Of a stretch of DNA of 64,000 nucleotides, positions 57,127 to 64,000 are shown one piece after another. A program made the translations under genes and the position numbers. Source of the DNA: Streptomyces sp. BA2 (GTDB taxonomy: Bacteria; Actinomycetota; Actinomycetes; Streptomycetales; Streptomycetaceae). Location of the stretch: positions 6,807,001 to 6,871,000 of the forward strand of contig NZ_WSRO01000002.1 of NCBI RefSeq assembly GCF_009769735.1. The letters run 5' to 3'. Below the pieces are notes generated by a model. It saw nothing but the letters and a program-made list of their open reading frames with translations. It was not told where the DNA came from and made no database searches. Position 1 is the stretch's first letter; each line of letters opens with the position of its first letter.

Positions 57127-59580
57127 CTACGCCGGGCCCGCCACCGCGGCCACCGGCTTCGCCAGCGAGACGCCCGAGCCGTCGCGGCGCGGGTCGATCT
57201 CCGGCAGCTCCGCGGGCAGACCACTGCGCTGGGCCGCGAGCGGCGGCGTCGGGCCCGCCCACGCGAAGCTCAGGCAGTCCTCGCCCTTCAGGAAGCGCTG
57301 GACCCGGACGCCACCCGTGGCCCGGCCCTTGCGGGGGTACTGGTCGAACGGCGTCACCTTGGCCGTCGTCTGCACCGAGTCGTCGAGCGTGCCGCGCGAG
57401 CCCGCCACCGTGAAGACCACGGCGTCCACGGCCGGGTCCACCGCCACGAAGGAGATGACCTTGACGCCGTCCGCGAGCTTGATGCCCGTCATGCCGCCCG
57501 CGGGACGGCCCTGCGGGCGCACCTGCGAGGCCTGATACCGGAGCAGCTGGGCGTCGTCCGTGATGAAGACCAGGTCCTCCTCGCCCGTGCGCAGCTCGGC
57601 CGCGCCGACGATCCGGTCACCGTCCTTGAGGGTGACGACCTCAAGCTCTTCCTTGTTGGACGGATAGTCCGGCACCACTCGCTTGACCACGCCCTGTTCG
57701 GTGCCGAGGGCGAGGCCCGGAGAGGACTCGTCCAGGGTCATCAGGCAGATCAGCTTCTCGTCCGCCTCCAGGGAGAGCAGTTCCGAAATCGGTGCTCCTC
57801 CGGAGAGGTTGGGAGCCGCGTGCGTCTCCGGGAGCTGCGGGAGATCCACCACGGAGAGGCGCAGAAGGCGGCCTTCGGACGTCACCGCGCCCACCTCGCC
57901 CCGCGCGGTCGCGGGGACGGCGGAGACGATCACGTCGTGCTTGACGCGCTTGGTGTCGCTCTCGGCGAACGGCTCGCCATTGGCCGTACGGGCGAGGAGG
58001 CCCGTCGAGGAGAGGAGCACGCGGCACGGGTCGTCCGCCACCTGGAGCGACACCGTGGGTGCCGGGGTGCTCGCCGACTCCAGGAGGACCGTGCGCCGGT
58101 CGGTGCCGAACTTCTTGGCCACGGCGGCCAGTTCGGCGGAGACCAGCTTGCGCAGCTCCGCGTCGGACTCCAGGATCCGGGTCAGCTCCTCGATCTCGGC
58201 GTTGAGCTTGTCGCGCTCGGACTCCAGCTCGATGCGGTCGAACTTGGTGAGACGGCGCAGTGGCGTGTCGAGGATGTACTGCGTCTGGATCTCGCTCAGC
58301 GAGAAGCGCTCCATCAGGCGCTCCTTGGCCTGCGCGGAGTTGTCGCTGGAGCGGATGAGGCGGATGACCTCGTCGATGTCCAGGAGGGCGACAAGGAGAC
58401 CCTCGACCAGGTGCAGCCTCGCCTGCTTCTTGGCGCGGCGGAACTCGCTGCGGCGGCGCACGACATTGAAGCGGTGGTCGAGATAGACCTCGAGAAGCTC
58501 CTTGAGGCCGAGCGTGAGGGGCTGGCCGTCCACCAGGGCCACGTTGTTGATGCCGAAGGACTCCTCCATCGGCGTCAGTTTGTACAGCTGCTCCAGGACG
58601 GCCTCCGGGACGAAGCCGTTCTTGATCTCGATGACGAGGCGCAGGCCGTGCGAGCGGTCCGTGAGGTCCTTGACGTCGGCGATACCCTGCAGCTTCTTCG
58701 AGCCGACCAGGTCCTTGATCTTCGAGATGACCTTCTCGGGGCCTACGGAGAAGGGCAGTTCGGTCACGACCAGGCCCTTGCGGCGTGCGGTCACGTTCTC
58801 CACGGCCACCGTCGCGCGGATCTTGAAGCTGCCGCGTCCTGATTCGTACGCGTCCTTGACCCCGGACAGGCCGACGATGCGGCCACCCGTGGGCAGGTCG
58901 GGGCCCGGCACGAAACGCATCAGCGTCTCCAGGTCGGCCCCGGGGTGCTTGATCAGGTGGCGGGCGGCGGCGATGACCTCGCCGAGGTTGTGCGGCGGCA
59001 TGTTCGTCGCCATGCCTACGGCGATGCCCGACGCGCCGTTGACCAGGAGGTTCGGATAGGCCGCCGGCAGGGTGACCGGCTCCTGCTCCTGACCGTCGTA
59101 GTTCGACTCGAAGTCGACCGTGTTCTCTTCGATCGACTCCGTCATCAGGGACGTCGCGTCGGCCATCTTGCACTCGGTGTACCGCATGGCGGCCGGCGGG
59201 TCGTCGTTGCCGAGCGATCCGAAGTTGCCGTGGCCGTCCACCAGGGGCAGACGCATGGAGAAGGGCTGCGCCATGCGCACCAGGGCGTCGTAGATCGACG
59301 CGTCGCCGTGCGGGTGCAACTTACCCATGACCTCGCCGACGACGCGGGCGCACTTCACATAGCCGCGGTCGGGGCGCAGGCCCATCTCGTTCATCTGATA
59401 CACGATGCGGCGGTGCACCGGCTTCATGCCGTCGCGGGCGTCCGGCAGGGCGCGCGAGTAGATGACCGAATACGCGTACTCGAGGAAGGAGCCCTGCATC
59501 TCGTCGACGACGTCGATGTCGAGGATCTTCTCCTCGAACGACTCGTCGGGCTGCGGGGTCTTCGTGCTGCGGCGGGCCAT
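57127..59580 (-). CDS. parC: DNA topoisomerase IV subunit A (ParC, GyrA paralogue)
   Basis: 817 residues from ATG at 59580 (AAGGAG upstream). The DNA-cleaving subunit: catalytic Tyr134 in [10 protein letters not shown], the QRDR segment [20 protein letters not shown] with Ser95, ISNINN-type [23 protein letters not shown], and a coiled-coil tower domain. The C-terminal beta-pinwheel is present, but I see no QRRGGKG gyrase box, which supports topoisomerase IV rather than gyrase. Partner parE is at 43428. Together they decatenate sister chromosomes. The 23-bp tandem repeats just upstream may belong to the promoter region. Confidence 0.95.
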   Translation of the reverse strand: MARRSTKTPQPDESFEEKILDIDVVDEMQGSFLEYAYSVIYSRALPDARDGMKPVHRRIVYQMNEMGLRPDRGYVKCARVVGEVMGKLHPHGDASIYDALVRMAQPFSMRLPLVDGHGNFGSLGNDDPPAAMRYTECKMADATSLMTESIEENTVDFESNYDGQEQEPVTLPAAYPNLLVNGASGIAVGMATNMPPHNLGEVIAAARHLIKHPGADLETLMRFVPGPDLPTGGRIVGLSGVKDAYESGRGSFKIRATVAVENVTARRKGLVVTELPFSVGPEKVISKIKDLVGSKKLQGIADVKDLTDRSHGLRLVIEIKNGFVPEAVLEQLYKLTPMEESFGINNVALVDGQPLTLGLKELLEVYLDHRFNVVRRRSEFRRAKKQARLHLVEGLLVALLDIDEVIRLIRSSDNSAQAKERLMERFSLSEIQTQYILDTPLRRLTKFDRIELESERDKLNAEIEELTRILESDAELRKLVSAELAAVAKKFGTDRRTVLLESASTPAPTVSLQVADDPCRVLLSSTGLLARTANGEPFAESDTKRVKHDVIVSAVPATARGEVGAVTSEGRLLRLSVVDLPQLPETHAAPNLSGGAPISELLSLEADEKLICLMTLDESSPGLALGTEQGVVKRVVPDYPSNKEELEVVTLKDGDRIVGAAELRTGEEDLVFITDDAQLLRYQASQVRPQGRPAGGMTGIKLADGVKVISFVAVDPAVDAVVFTVAGSRGTLDDSVQTTAKVTPFDQYPRKGRATGGVRVQRFLKGEDCLSFAWAGPTPPLAAQRSGLPAELPEIDPRRDGSGVSLAKPVAAVAGPA

Positions 59581-59614
59581 CGCTGCTGCGGCTCCTTCAC
59601 GGTGTCTGCCAGGG

Positions 59615-59660
59615 CATCAACAAGATCTGACGCCGACCATCAACGGGATCTGACGCCGAC
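59615..59660. repeat. 23-bp tandem repeat in the parC upstream region
   Basis: CATCAACAAGATCTGACGCC plus GAC (59615-59637) is followed directly by a copy with two changes (59638-59660), 35 bases upstream of the parC start, i.e. in its 5' leader or promoter. Confidence 0.9.
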
Positions 59661-59816
59661 CATTGTGGACTGTCCCACTGACAACGCCGACCACGACCCG
59701 GACTTCGGGGCCGACTACGCCGAGCGCGGAGCGGGAACTTCACAGGTTGTCGGCACGCTTGCATACAGTGGCAGGACTGGCAGAATTTCCAGCTTTTCGC
59801 GATCGAAGGGACGTAC

Positions 59817-61169
59817 ATGCCCATGGGTCACACGGCCACAGCCGAGGCCGGCTCCGGCGGCCTGACAGCGACCGAGCACCGGCTGGCCAACGGCCTGCGC
59901 GTGGTGCTTTCCGAGGACCACCTGACCCCGGTCGCCGCGGTCTGCCTCTGGTACGACGTCGGCTCGCGCCACGAGGTCAAGGGGCGTACGGGCCTCGCGC
60001 ACCTCTTCGAGCACCTCATGTTCCAGGGCTCGAAGCAGGTGCAGGGCAACGGCCACTTCGAGCTGGTGCAGGGCGCCGGCGGTTCGCTCAACGGCACCAC
60101 GAGCTTCGAGCGGACCAACTACTTCGAGACCATGCCCACACACCAGCTCGAGCTGGCCCTGTGGCTGGAAGCCGACCGCATGGGCTCGCTGCTCTCCGCG
60201 CTCGACGAAGAATCCATGGAGAACCAGCGGGACGTCGTCAAGAACGAGCGCCGCCAGCGCTACGACAACGTTCCGTACGGCACGGCCTTCGAGAAGCTGA
60301 CCGCCCTCTCGTACCCCGAGGGCCACCCCTACCACCACACCCCGATCGGCTCCATGGCCGACCTGGACGCGGCGACGCTGGAGGACGCGCGGCACTTCTT
60401 CCGTACGTACTACGCGCCCAACAACGCCGTCCTGTCGGTCGTCGGCGACATCGACCCGGAGCAGACCCTCGCCTGGGTCGAGAAGTACTTCGGGTCGATC
60501 CCCTCGCACAACGGCAAGCAGCCGCCGCGCGACGGCTCGCTGCCCGACACCATCGGCAAGGAGCTGCGCGAGGTCGTCGAGGAAGAGGTCCCGGCCCGCG
60601 CCCTGATGGCCGCCTACCGCCTCCCGGAGGACGGCACGCGCGCGTGCGACGCGGCCGACCTGGCGCTCACGGTCCTCGGCAGCGGCGAGTCGTCCCGGCT
60701 CTACAACCGCCTCGTGCGCCGCGACCGCACCGCCGTGGCGGCCGGATTCGGCCTGCTGCGGCTCGCCGGAGCCCCCTCGCTCGGCTGGCTCGACGTGAAG
60801 ACGTCCGGTGACGTCGAGGTCCCCGTCATCGAGGCCGCCGTCGACGAGGAGCTCGCCCGCTTCGCGGAAGAGGGCCCCACCGAGGAGGAGATGGAGCGCG
60901 CCCAGGCACAGCTGGAGCGCGAGTGGCTCGACCGGCTCTCCACGGTGGCGGGCCGCGCGGACGAACTGTGCCGGTACGCCGTCCTGTTCGGTGACCCGCA
61001 GCTCGCCCTCACCGCCGTCGGGCGCGTCCTGGACGTCACCGCGGAAGAGGTCAAGGCGGCCGCTGCGGCCCGCCTGCGCCCCGACAACCGCGCGGTGCTC
61101 GTGTACGAGCCCATCGCCCCTGAGGCCGCCGAAGCCACCGACGAGGACGAAGAGGAGGCCGCGAAGTGA
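59817..61169 (+). CDS. M16 family zinc metallopeptidase, catalytic subunit
   Basis: 450 residues from ATG at 59817 after GAAGGGA. The inverted zinc motif is HLFEH (62-66) in GLAHLFEHLMFQGS, with the third ligand in ENQRDVVKNERRQRYDN and the middle Gly-rich YGTAFEKL part. Family members (pitrilysin, mitochondrial processing peptidase) cleave short or unfolded peptides in a two-chamber structure. The next gene overlaps by four bases and encodes a homologue lacking the zinc motif, so the two probably form an alpha/beta heterodimer. No signal peptide is seen, so it is cytoplasmic. An acidic C-terminal tail (EATDEDEEEAAK) is present. Confidence 0.93.
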   Translation: MPMGHTATAEAGSGGLTATEHRLANGLRVVLSEDHLTPVAAVCLWYDVGSRHEVKGRTGLAHLFEHLMFQGSKQVQGNGHFELVQGAGGSLNGTTSFERTNYFETMPTHQLELALWLEADRMGSLLSALDEESMENQRDVVKNERRQRYDNVPYGTAFEKLTALSYPEGHPYHHTPIGSMADLDAATLEDARHFFRTYYAPNNAVLSVVGDIDPEQTLAWVEKYFGSIPSHNGKQPPRDGSLPDTIGKELREVVEEEVPARALMAAYRLPEDGTRACDAADLALTVLGSGESSRLYNRLVRRDRTAVAAGFGLLRLAGAPSLGWLDVKTSGDVEVPVIEAAVDEELARFAEEGPTEEEMERAQAQLEREWLDRLSTVAGRADELCRYAVLFGDPQLALTAVGRVLDVTAEEVKAAAAARLRPDNRAVLVYEPIAPEAAEATDEDEEEAAK

Positions 61170-62551
61170 CCGAGGCCGCAACGATGCAGTTCCACCCGCA
61201 GCCCCAGGCGGGCACCGCACGGCCGTGGGCCTTCCCCGCGCCCGAGCGCGCCACTCTGGACAACGGCCTCACCGTGCTGCGCTGCCACCGCCCCGGCCAG
61301 CAGGTCGTCGCCGTCGAGGTCCACCTGGAGGCGCCGCTGGACGCCGAACCCGAGGGCCTGGACGGCGTCGCCACGATCATGGCGCGGGCCTTCAACGAAG
61401 GCACCGACAAGCATTCCGCCGAGGACTTCGCCGCCGAACTCGACCGCTGCGGCGCCACCATGGACGCGCACGCCGACCACCCCGGCGTCCGCGTCTCCCT
61501 CGAAGTCCCGGTCTCCCGCCTCCCGAAGGCGCTCGGCCTGCTCTCCGACGCCCTGCGCGCCCCCGCCTTCGCGGACAGCGAGATCGAACGCCTCGTACGC
61601 AACCGCCTGGACGAGATCCCGCACGAGGCCGCGAACCCGGCACGCCGCGCCGCCAAGGAGCTCTCCCGGCAGCTCTTCCCGGCGACCTCACGCATGTCGC
61701 GCCCCCGCCAGGGCACCGAGGAGACGGTCACGGCCATCGACTCGGCAGCGGTGCGCACCTTCTACGAGAAGCACGTGCGTCCCGCCACGGCGACCGCGGT
61801 CGTCGTGGGCGACCTGACCGGCATCGACCTGGACGTCGTCCTCGCCGACACCATCGGCGCCTGGACGGGCGGCACCGCCGAGCCGCGTCCGGTGCCCCCG
61901 GTGACGGCGGACGACACAGGCCGTGTCGTCATCGTGGACCGCCCTGGCGCCGTCCAGACGCAGTTGCTCATCGGCCGCGTGGGACCGGACCGGCACGACC
62001 GCGTCTGGCCCGCGCAGGTGCTCGGCACGTACTGCCTGGGCGGCACCCTCACCTCACGCCTGGACCGCGTCCTGCGCGAGGAGAAGGGATACACCTACGG
62101 CGTACGGGCGTTCGCCCAGGTCCTGCGGTCCGCTCCGGACGGCAGCGGCGCCGCGATGCTCGCCATCAGCGGCTCCGTGGACACCGAGTCCACGGGTCTG
62201 GCCCTCGACGACCTGTGGAAGGTCCTGCGCACCCTCGCGGCCGACGGCCTGACGGACGCCGAACGCGACGTGGCTGTCCAGAACCTGGTGGGTGTGGCCC
62301 CGCTCAAGTACGAGATGGCGGCGTCCGTCGCGGCCACTCTCGCCGACCAGGTCGAGCAGCACCTACCGGACGACTTCCAGGCCCAGCTGTACCGCCAGTT
62401 GGCCGCCACCGGCACCGTGGAGGCCACAGCCGCCGTGGTGAGCGCCTTCCCCGGGGACCGTCTCGTGACGGTGCTCGTCGGTGACGCCGCGCAGATCGAG
62501 GAGCCCGTCAGGGCGCTCGGCATCGGTGAAGTGAGTGTGGTCACGGGGTGA
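61166..62551 (+). CDS. M16 family peptidase-like protein, non-catalytic partner subunit
   Basis: 461 residues; its GTG start overlaps the upstream TGA (GTGA). It has the M16 fold (ATLDNGLTVLRCH, EGLDGVATIMARAFNEGT, ...GLTDAERDVAVQNLVG) but where the catalytic gene has HLFEH it reads IMARAFNEG, so the zinc site is absent. As in mitochondrial processing peptidase alpha, this would help bind substrate and complete the chamber. Coupled translation ensures equal amounts of both subunits. A hairpin terminator follows. Confidence 0.92.
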   Translation: MTEAATMQFHPQPQAGTARPWAFPAPERATLDNGLTVLRCHRPGQQVVAVEVHLEAPLDAEPEGLDGVATIMARAFNEGTDKHSAEDFAAELDRCGATMDAHADHPGVRVSLEVPVSRLPKALGLLSDALRAPAFADSEIERLVRNRLDEIPHEAANPARRAAKELSRQLFPATSRMSRPRQGTEETVTAIDSAAVRTFYEKHVRPATATAVVVGDLTGIDLDVVLADTIGAWTGGTAEPRPVPPVTADDTGRVVIVDRPGAVQTQLLIGRVGPDRHDRVWPAQVLGTYCLGGTLTSRLDRVLREEKGYTYGVRAFAQVLRSAPDGSGAAMLAISGSVDTESTGLALDDLWKVLRTLAADGLTDAERDVAVQNLVGVAPLKYEMAASVAATLADQVEQHLPDDFQAQLYRQLAATGTVEATAAVVSAFPGDRLVTVLVGDAAQIEEPVRALGIGEVSVVTG

Positions 62552-62583
62552 GCGCGGGGTGACTGCGGGCTGAGGGGCAGTCA

Positions 62584-62637
62584 GGACATATCGGGACCCC
62601 AGTGGCGAGAAAACGCCACTGGGGCCCTCATATGTCC
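62584..62637 (+). terminator. M16 operon terminator
   Basis: A 24-bp stem (62584-62607 with 62614-62637) with three mismatches, loop AGAAAA. Confidence 0.88.
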
Positions 62638-62780
62638 GAATTGGTATGGAGGTTACGTGTCTGACCTGTGGCGTGCGCTACAAAAGCTCTGATCCGTTTG
62701 TCGTTTGAAAGACGCCCCGCTTAGCGTCTGGTCCGGCTGTTCGTCATGCAGTACGCCGCACCCGCGGCACCGGACAGTCA

Positions 62781-62921
62781 TCGCCGAGTCCCCGTACGGC
62801 GCGAGCCAGGGGAGCCGGGGACCCACATGTCCCCTTGGGGTGAATCGGGAACCTCGCCGTGAGGTGAGGGACCCGTAGGAGACCTTCCTGCTCCGAACCC
62901 GTCAGCTAACCCGGTAGGCGA
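62781..62921 (+). ncRNA. c-di-AMP riboswitch (ydaO-yuaA type)
   Basis: The leader shows the conserved blocks in order: CGCCGAGTCC, GAGCCAGGGGA..GGGGACCCAC, TTGGGGTGAATCGGGAAC, then CCTTCCTGCTCCGAACCCG and TCAGCTAACCCGGTAGGCG. These match the ydaO-yuaA family from memory. c-di-AMP binding in this class switches gene expression off. In Streptomyces the class is known in front of cell-wall hydrolase genes, and the M23 peptidase follows here at 62948. Confidence 0.9.
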
Positions 62922-62947
62922 GAAGGAAGGAAAGGATCAGCCGCTTC

Positions 62948-63748
62948 ATGGCGTTCACCCGTGCCACCGGGAAGCACCGTCGCCCGAGCCGCCTCACGCG
63001 TACGACCGCGAACGTGGCGGGCGTCGCCGCCCTCACCACCACTGGTGTCATCGGAGGCCTGGCCGCTCCGGCGCTCGCCGCCGACGACGCGGCTCTTGAG
63101 CACACCGGCCTCACCCAGGCCATCTCCGTGGGCGACTCGCTCGCCCAGAGCATCGACGCGCAGGCCGCTGCCCAGCAGCAGGCCGCCGACGACGCCGCAG
63201 CCGCCAAGAAGGCCGAAGAGGCCGCCAAGAAGAAGGCCGCAGAGGCGAAGCGCAAGGCCGAGGCCGAGGCGAAGGCCAAGGCCAAGAAGGAGCGCGAGGC
63301 CAAGGAGCGTGCCGCTCGCGAGGCCGAGCGCAAGCGCCTCAACAGCTACGTATCGCCGATCACCGGCTCGTCCATCTCCACGGGCTACCAGACCGGCGGC
63401 GCCATGTGGTCCTCCGGCAGCCACACCGGCGTCGACTTCCACGCCGCGTCCGGCACCTCGGTCCACGCGGTCGGCTCCGGCACCGTCGTCGAGGCCGGCT
63501 GGGGCGGCGCCTACGGCAACAACGTGGTCATCAAGATGAACGACGGCACGTACACCCAGTACGGCCACATGTCGTCCCTCGGTGTCACGGTCGGCCAGGC
63601 GGTCACCCCGGGCCAGCAGATAGGCCTCTCCGGCTCCACCGGCAACTCCAGCGGCCCGCACCTCCACTTCGAGGCCCGCACCGGCGCGGACTACGGCACG
63701 GACATCGACCCGGTCGCCTACCTCCGCTCGCACGGCGTCAACGTCTGA
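62948..63748 (+). CDS. Secreted M23-family peptidoglycan endopeptidase
   Basis: 266 residues from ATG at 62948 with AAGGAAAGGA upstream. A signal peptide ends near Ala44 (GLAAPALA). Residues about 65-132 are an Ala/Lys/Glu-rich coiled coil, in-frame repeats of KKAEEAAKKKAAEAKRKAEAE type, which may place the enzyme in the wall. The catalytic LytM domain has His159 and Asp163 (HTGVDFH) and His238/His240 (HLHF), complete for zinc. It cleaves peptidoglycan cross-links and probably helps hyphal growth, sporulation or germination. Controlled by the upstream c-di-AMP riboswitch. Confidence 0.93.
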   Translation: MAFTRATGKHRRPSRLTRTTANVAGVAALTTTGVIGGLAAPALAADDAALEHTGLTQAISVGDSLAQSIDAQAAAQQQAADDAAAAKKAEEAAKKKAAEAKRKAEAEAKAKAKKEREAKERAAREAERKRLNSYVSPITGSSISTGYQTGGAMWSSGSHTGVDFHAASGTSVHAVGSGTVVEAGWGGAYGNNVVIKMNDGTYTQYGHMSSLGVTVGQAVTPGQQIGLSGSTGNSSGPHLHFEARTGADYGTDIDPVAYLRSHGVNV

Positions 63749-63791
63749 TCCACGCCGATCCAGGCGGTCGCGCGAAGCGCACCTGATTCAA

Positions 63792-63826
63792 CGAAAGCCC
63801 CGGCTCGTCGAGAGCCGGGGCTTTCG
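63792..63826 (+). terminator. Terminator of the M23 gene
   Basis: Perfect 15-bp stem CGAAAGCCCCGGCTC (63792-63806) with 63812-63826, loop GTCGA. Confidence 0.9.
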
Positions 63827-63961
63827 CCGTTCTCGTATCTCCTTTGGCCAAAAGTATCCCTGGATTTCGGCCGACCGTCGGAAATTCAGCCGTTCTGCAA
63901 TAGAGTCGCTGAACAGGCGTCGATCGACCGCGTTTCGCGGGGATTAAGGCGGAGGTCAGGC

Positions 63962-64000
63962 ATGCGCATTCCCGCGCACTCGGTATGCACGGCCATCCGG
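63962..64000 (+). CDS. Start of a further gene, cut by the window edge
   Basis: ATG at 63962 with GGAGG six bases upstream opens 13 codons (MRIPAHSVCTAIR). The strong ribosome site and a possible -10 TAGAGT at 63901-63906 support a real gene. The fragment would suit the first helix of a GntR-type regulator, but this is too little to name it. Confidence 0.6.
   Translation, partial: MRIPAHSVCTAIR

Larger units (their letters stand above)
62552..62947. other. Region between M16 pair and M23 gene: terminator and riboswitch leader
   Basis: 396 bp containing the M16 operon terminator (62584-62637), about 140 bp that must hold the M23 promoter (no clear -35/-10 seen), and the c-di-AMP riboswitch (62781-62921). 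Confidence 0.75.

Noticed and set aside
1..64000. tRNA, rRNA, CRISPR array, transposase, phage genes
   Set aside because: None found on reading both strands by eye; tRNA and small RNA detection without a covariance search is incomplete.

Overview
The window is high-GC actinobacterial DNA with an unmistakable Streptomyces gene set: hrdB (principal sigma factor), the sporulation regulator whiH directly upstream of it, topoisomerase IV genes, a B12-dependent ribonucleotide reductase with its own NrdR, GTG and TTG starts, and rare TTA (bldA-type) codons. Gene content and order match, from memory, the hflX-lexA-nrdRJ-whiH-hrdB-parE-parC stretch of the Streptomyces core chromosome. No rRNA, tRNA, insertion sequence, prophage or CRISPR array was seen.

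Layout. (1-2190) End of an M1 peptidase and hflX. (2231-4925) Two tandem paralogous secreted, probably lipid-anchored trypsin-like proteases. (5254-11593) A four-gene NIS siderophore locus: diaminobutyrate aminotransferase, two IucA/IucC synthetases and an acyltransferase. (11649-18718) dinG, lexA with an SOS box, nrdR-nrdJ with candidate NrdR boxes. (18724-24400) TerD, an arylamine N-acetyltransferase lacking its catalytic His/Asp segment, a DUF4937 protein, a histidine phosphatase, an ADP-ribosylglycohydrolase and a polytopic membrane protein. (24542-26862) A TTA-containing MFS exporter diverging from its TetR, with two near-perfect 20-bp operators between them. (26919-36373) RNase HII, two conserved unknowns, a RecQ-phosphoribosyltransferase fusion, DUF4192, a degenerate glycogen-debranching-like protein and a Nudix-winged-helix protein; two inverted DnaA boxes lie between recQ and DUF4192. 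(36563-41627) An ABC ATPase-permease fusion with damaged ATPase motifs, whiH and hrdB. (41759-45632) Trypsin, DUF7455 and parE.

(45715-53752) is a carboxylate-metabolism neighbourhood: DUF485 plus an ActP-like symporter, a CitA/CitB-type two-component system, an iron-box-preceded ferredoxin-like protein, and two divergent citrate synthases, one fused to a DNA-binding domain, with repeated TTGA(T/C)TCAATC elements between them. (53760-55778) is an accessory island of two DUF6082 membrane proteins flanking two small paralogous proteins that share the motif TCPDIFELSDGNFAVIGT; this is the best candidate here for an undescribed system. (56070-64000) holds a CobW GTPase, parC, an M16 peptidase pair, an M23 peptidase under a c-di-AMP riboswitch, and the first codons of one more gene.

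Functionally the window mixes chromosome maintenance (LexA, DinG, RecQ, RNase HII, topoisomerase IV, NrdJ), development (WhiH, HrdB, the c-di-AMP-controlled M23 enzyme), metal handling (siderophore locus, iron box, CobW) and central carboxylate metabolism. All family assignments come from reading motifs; no database search was run.
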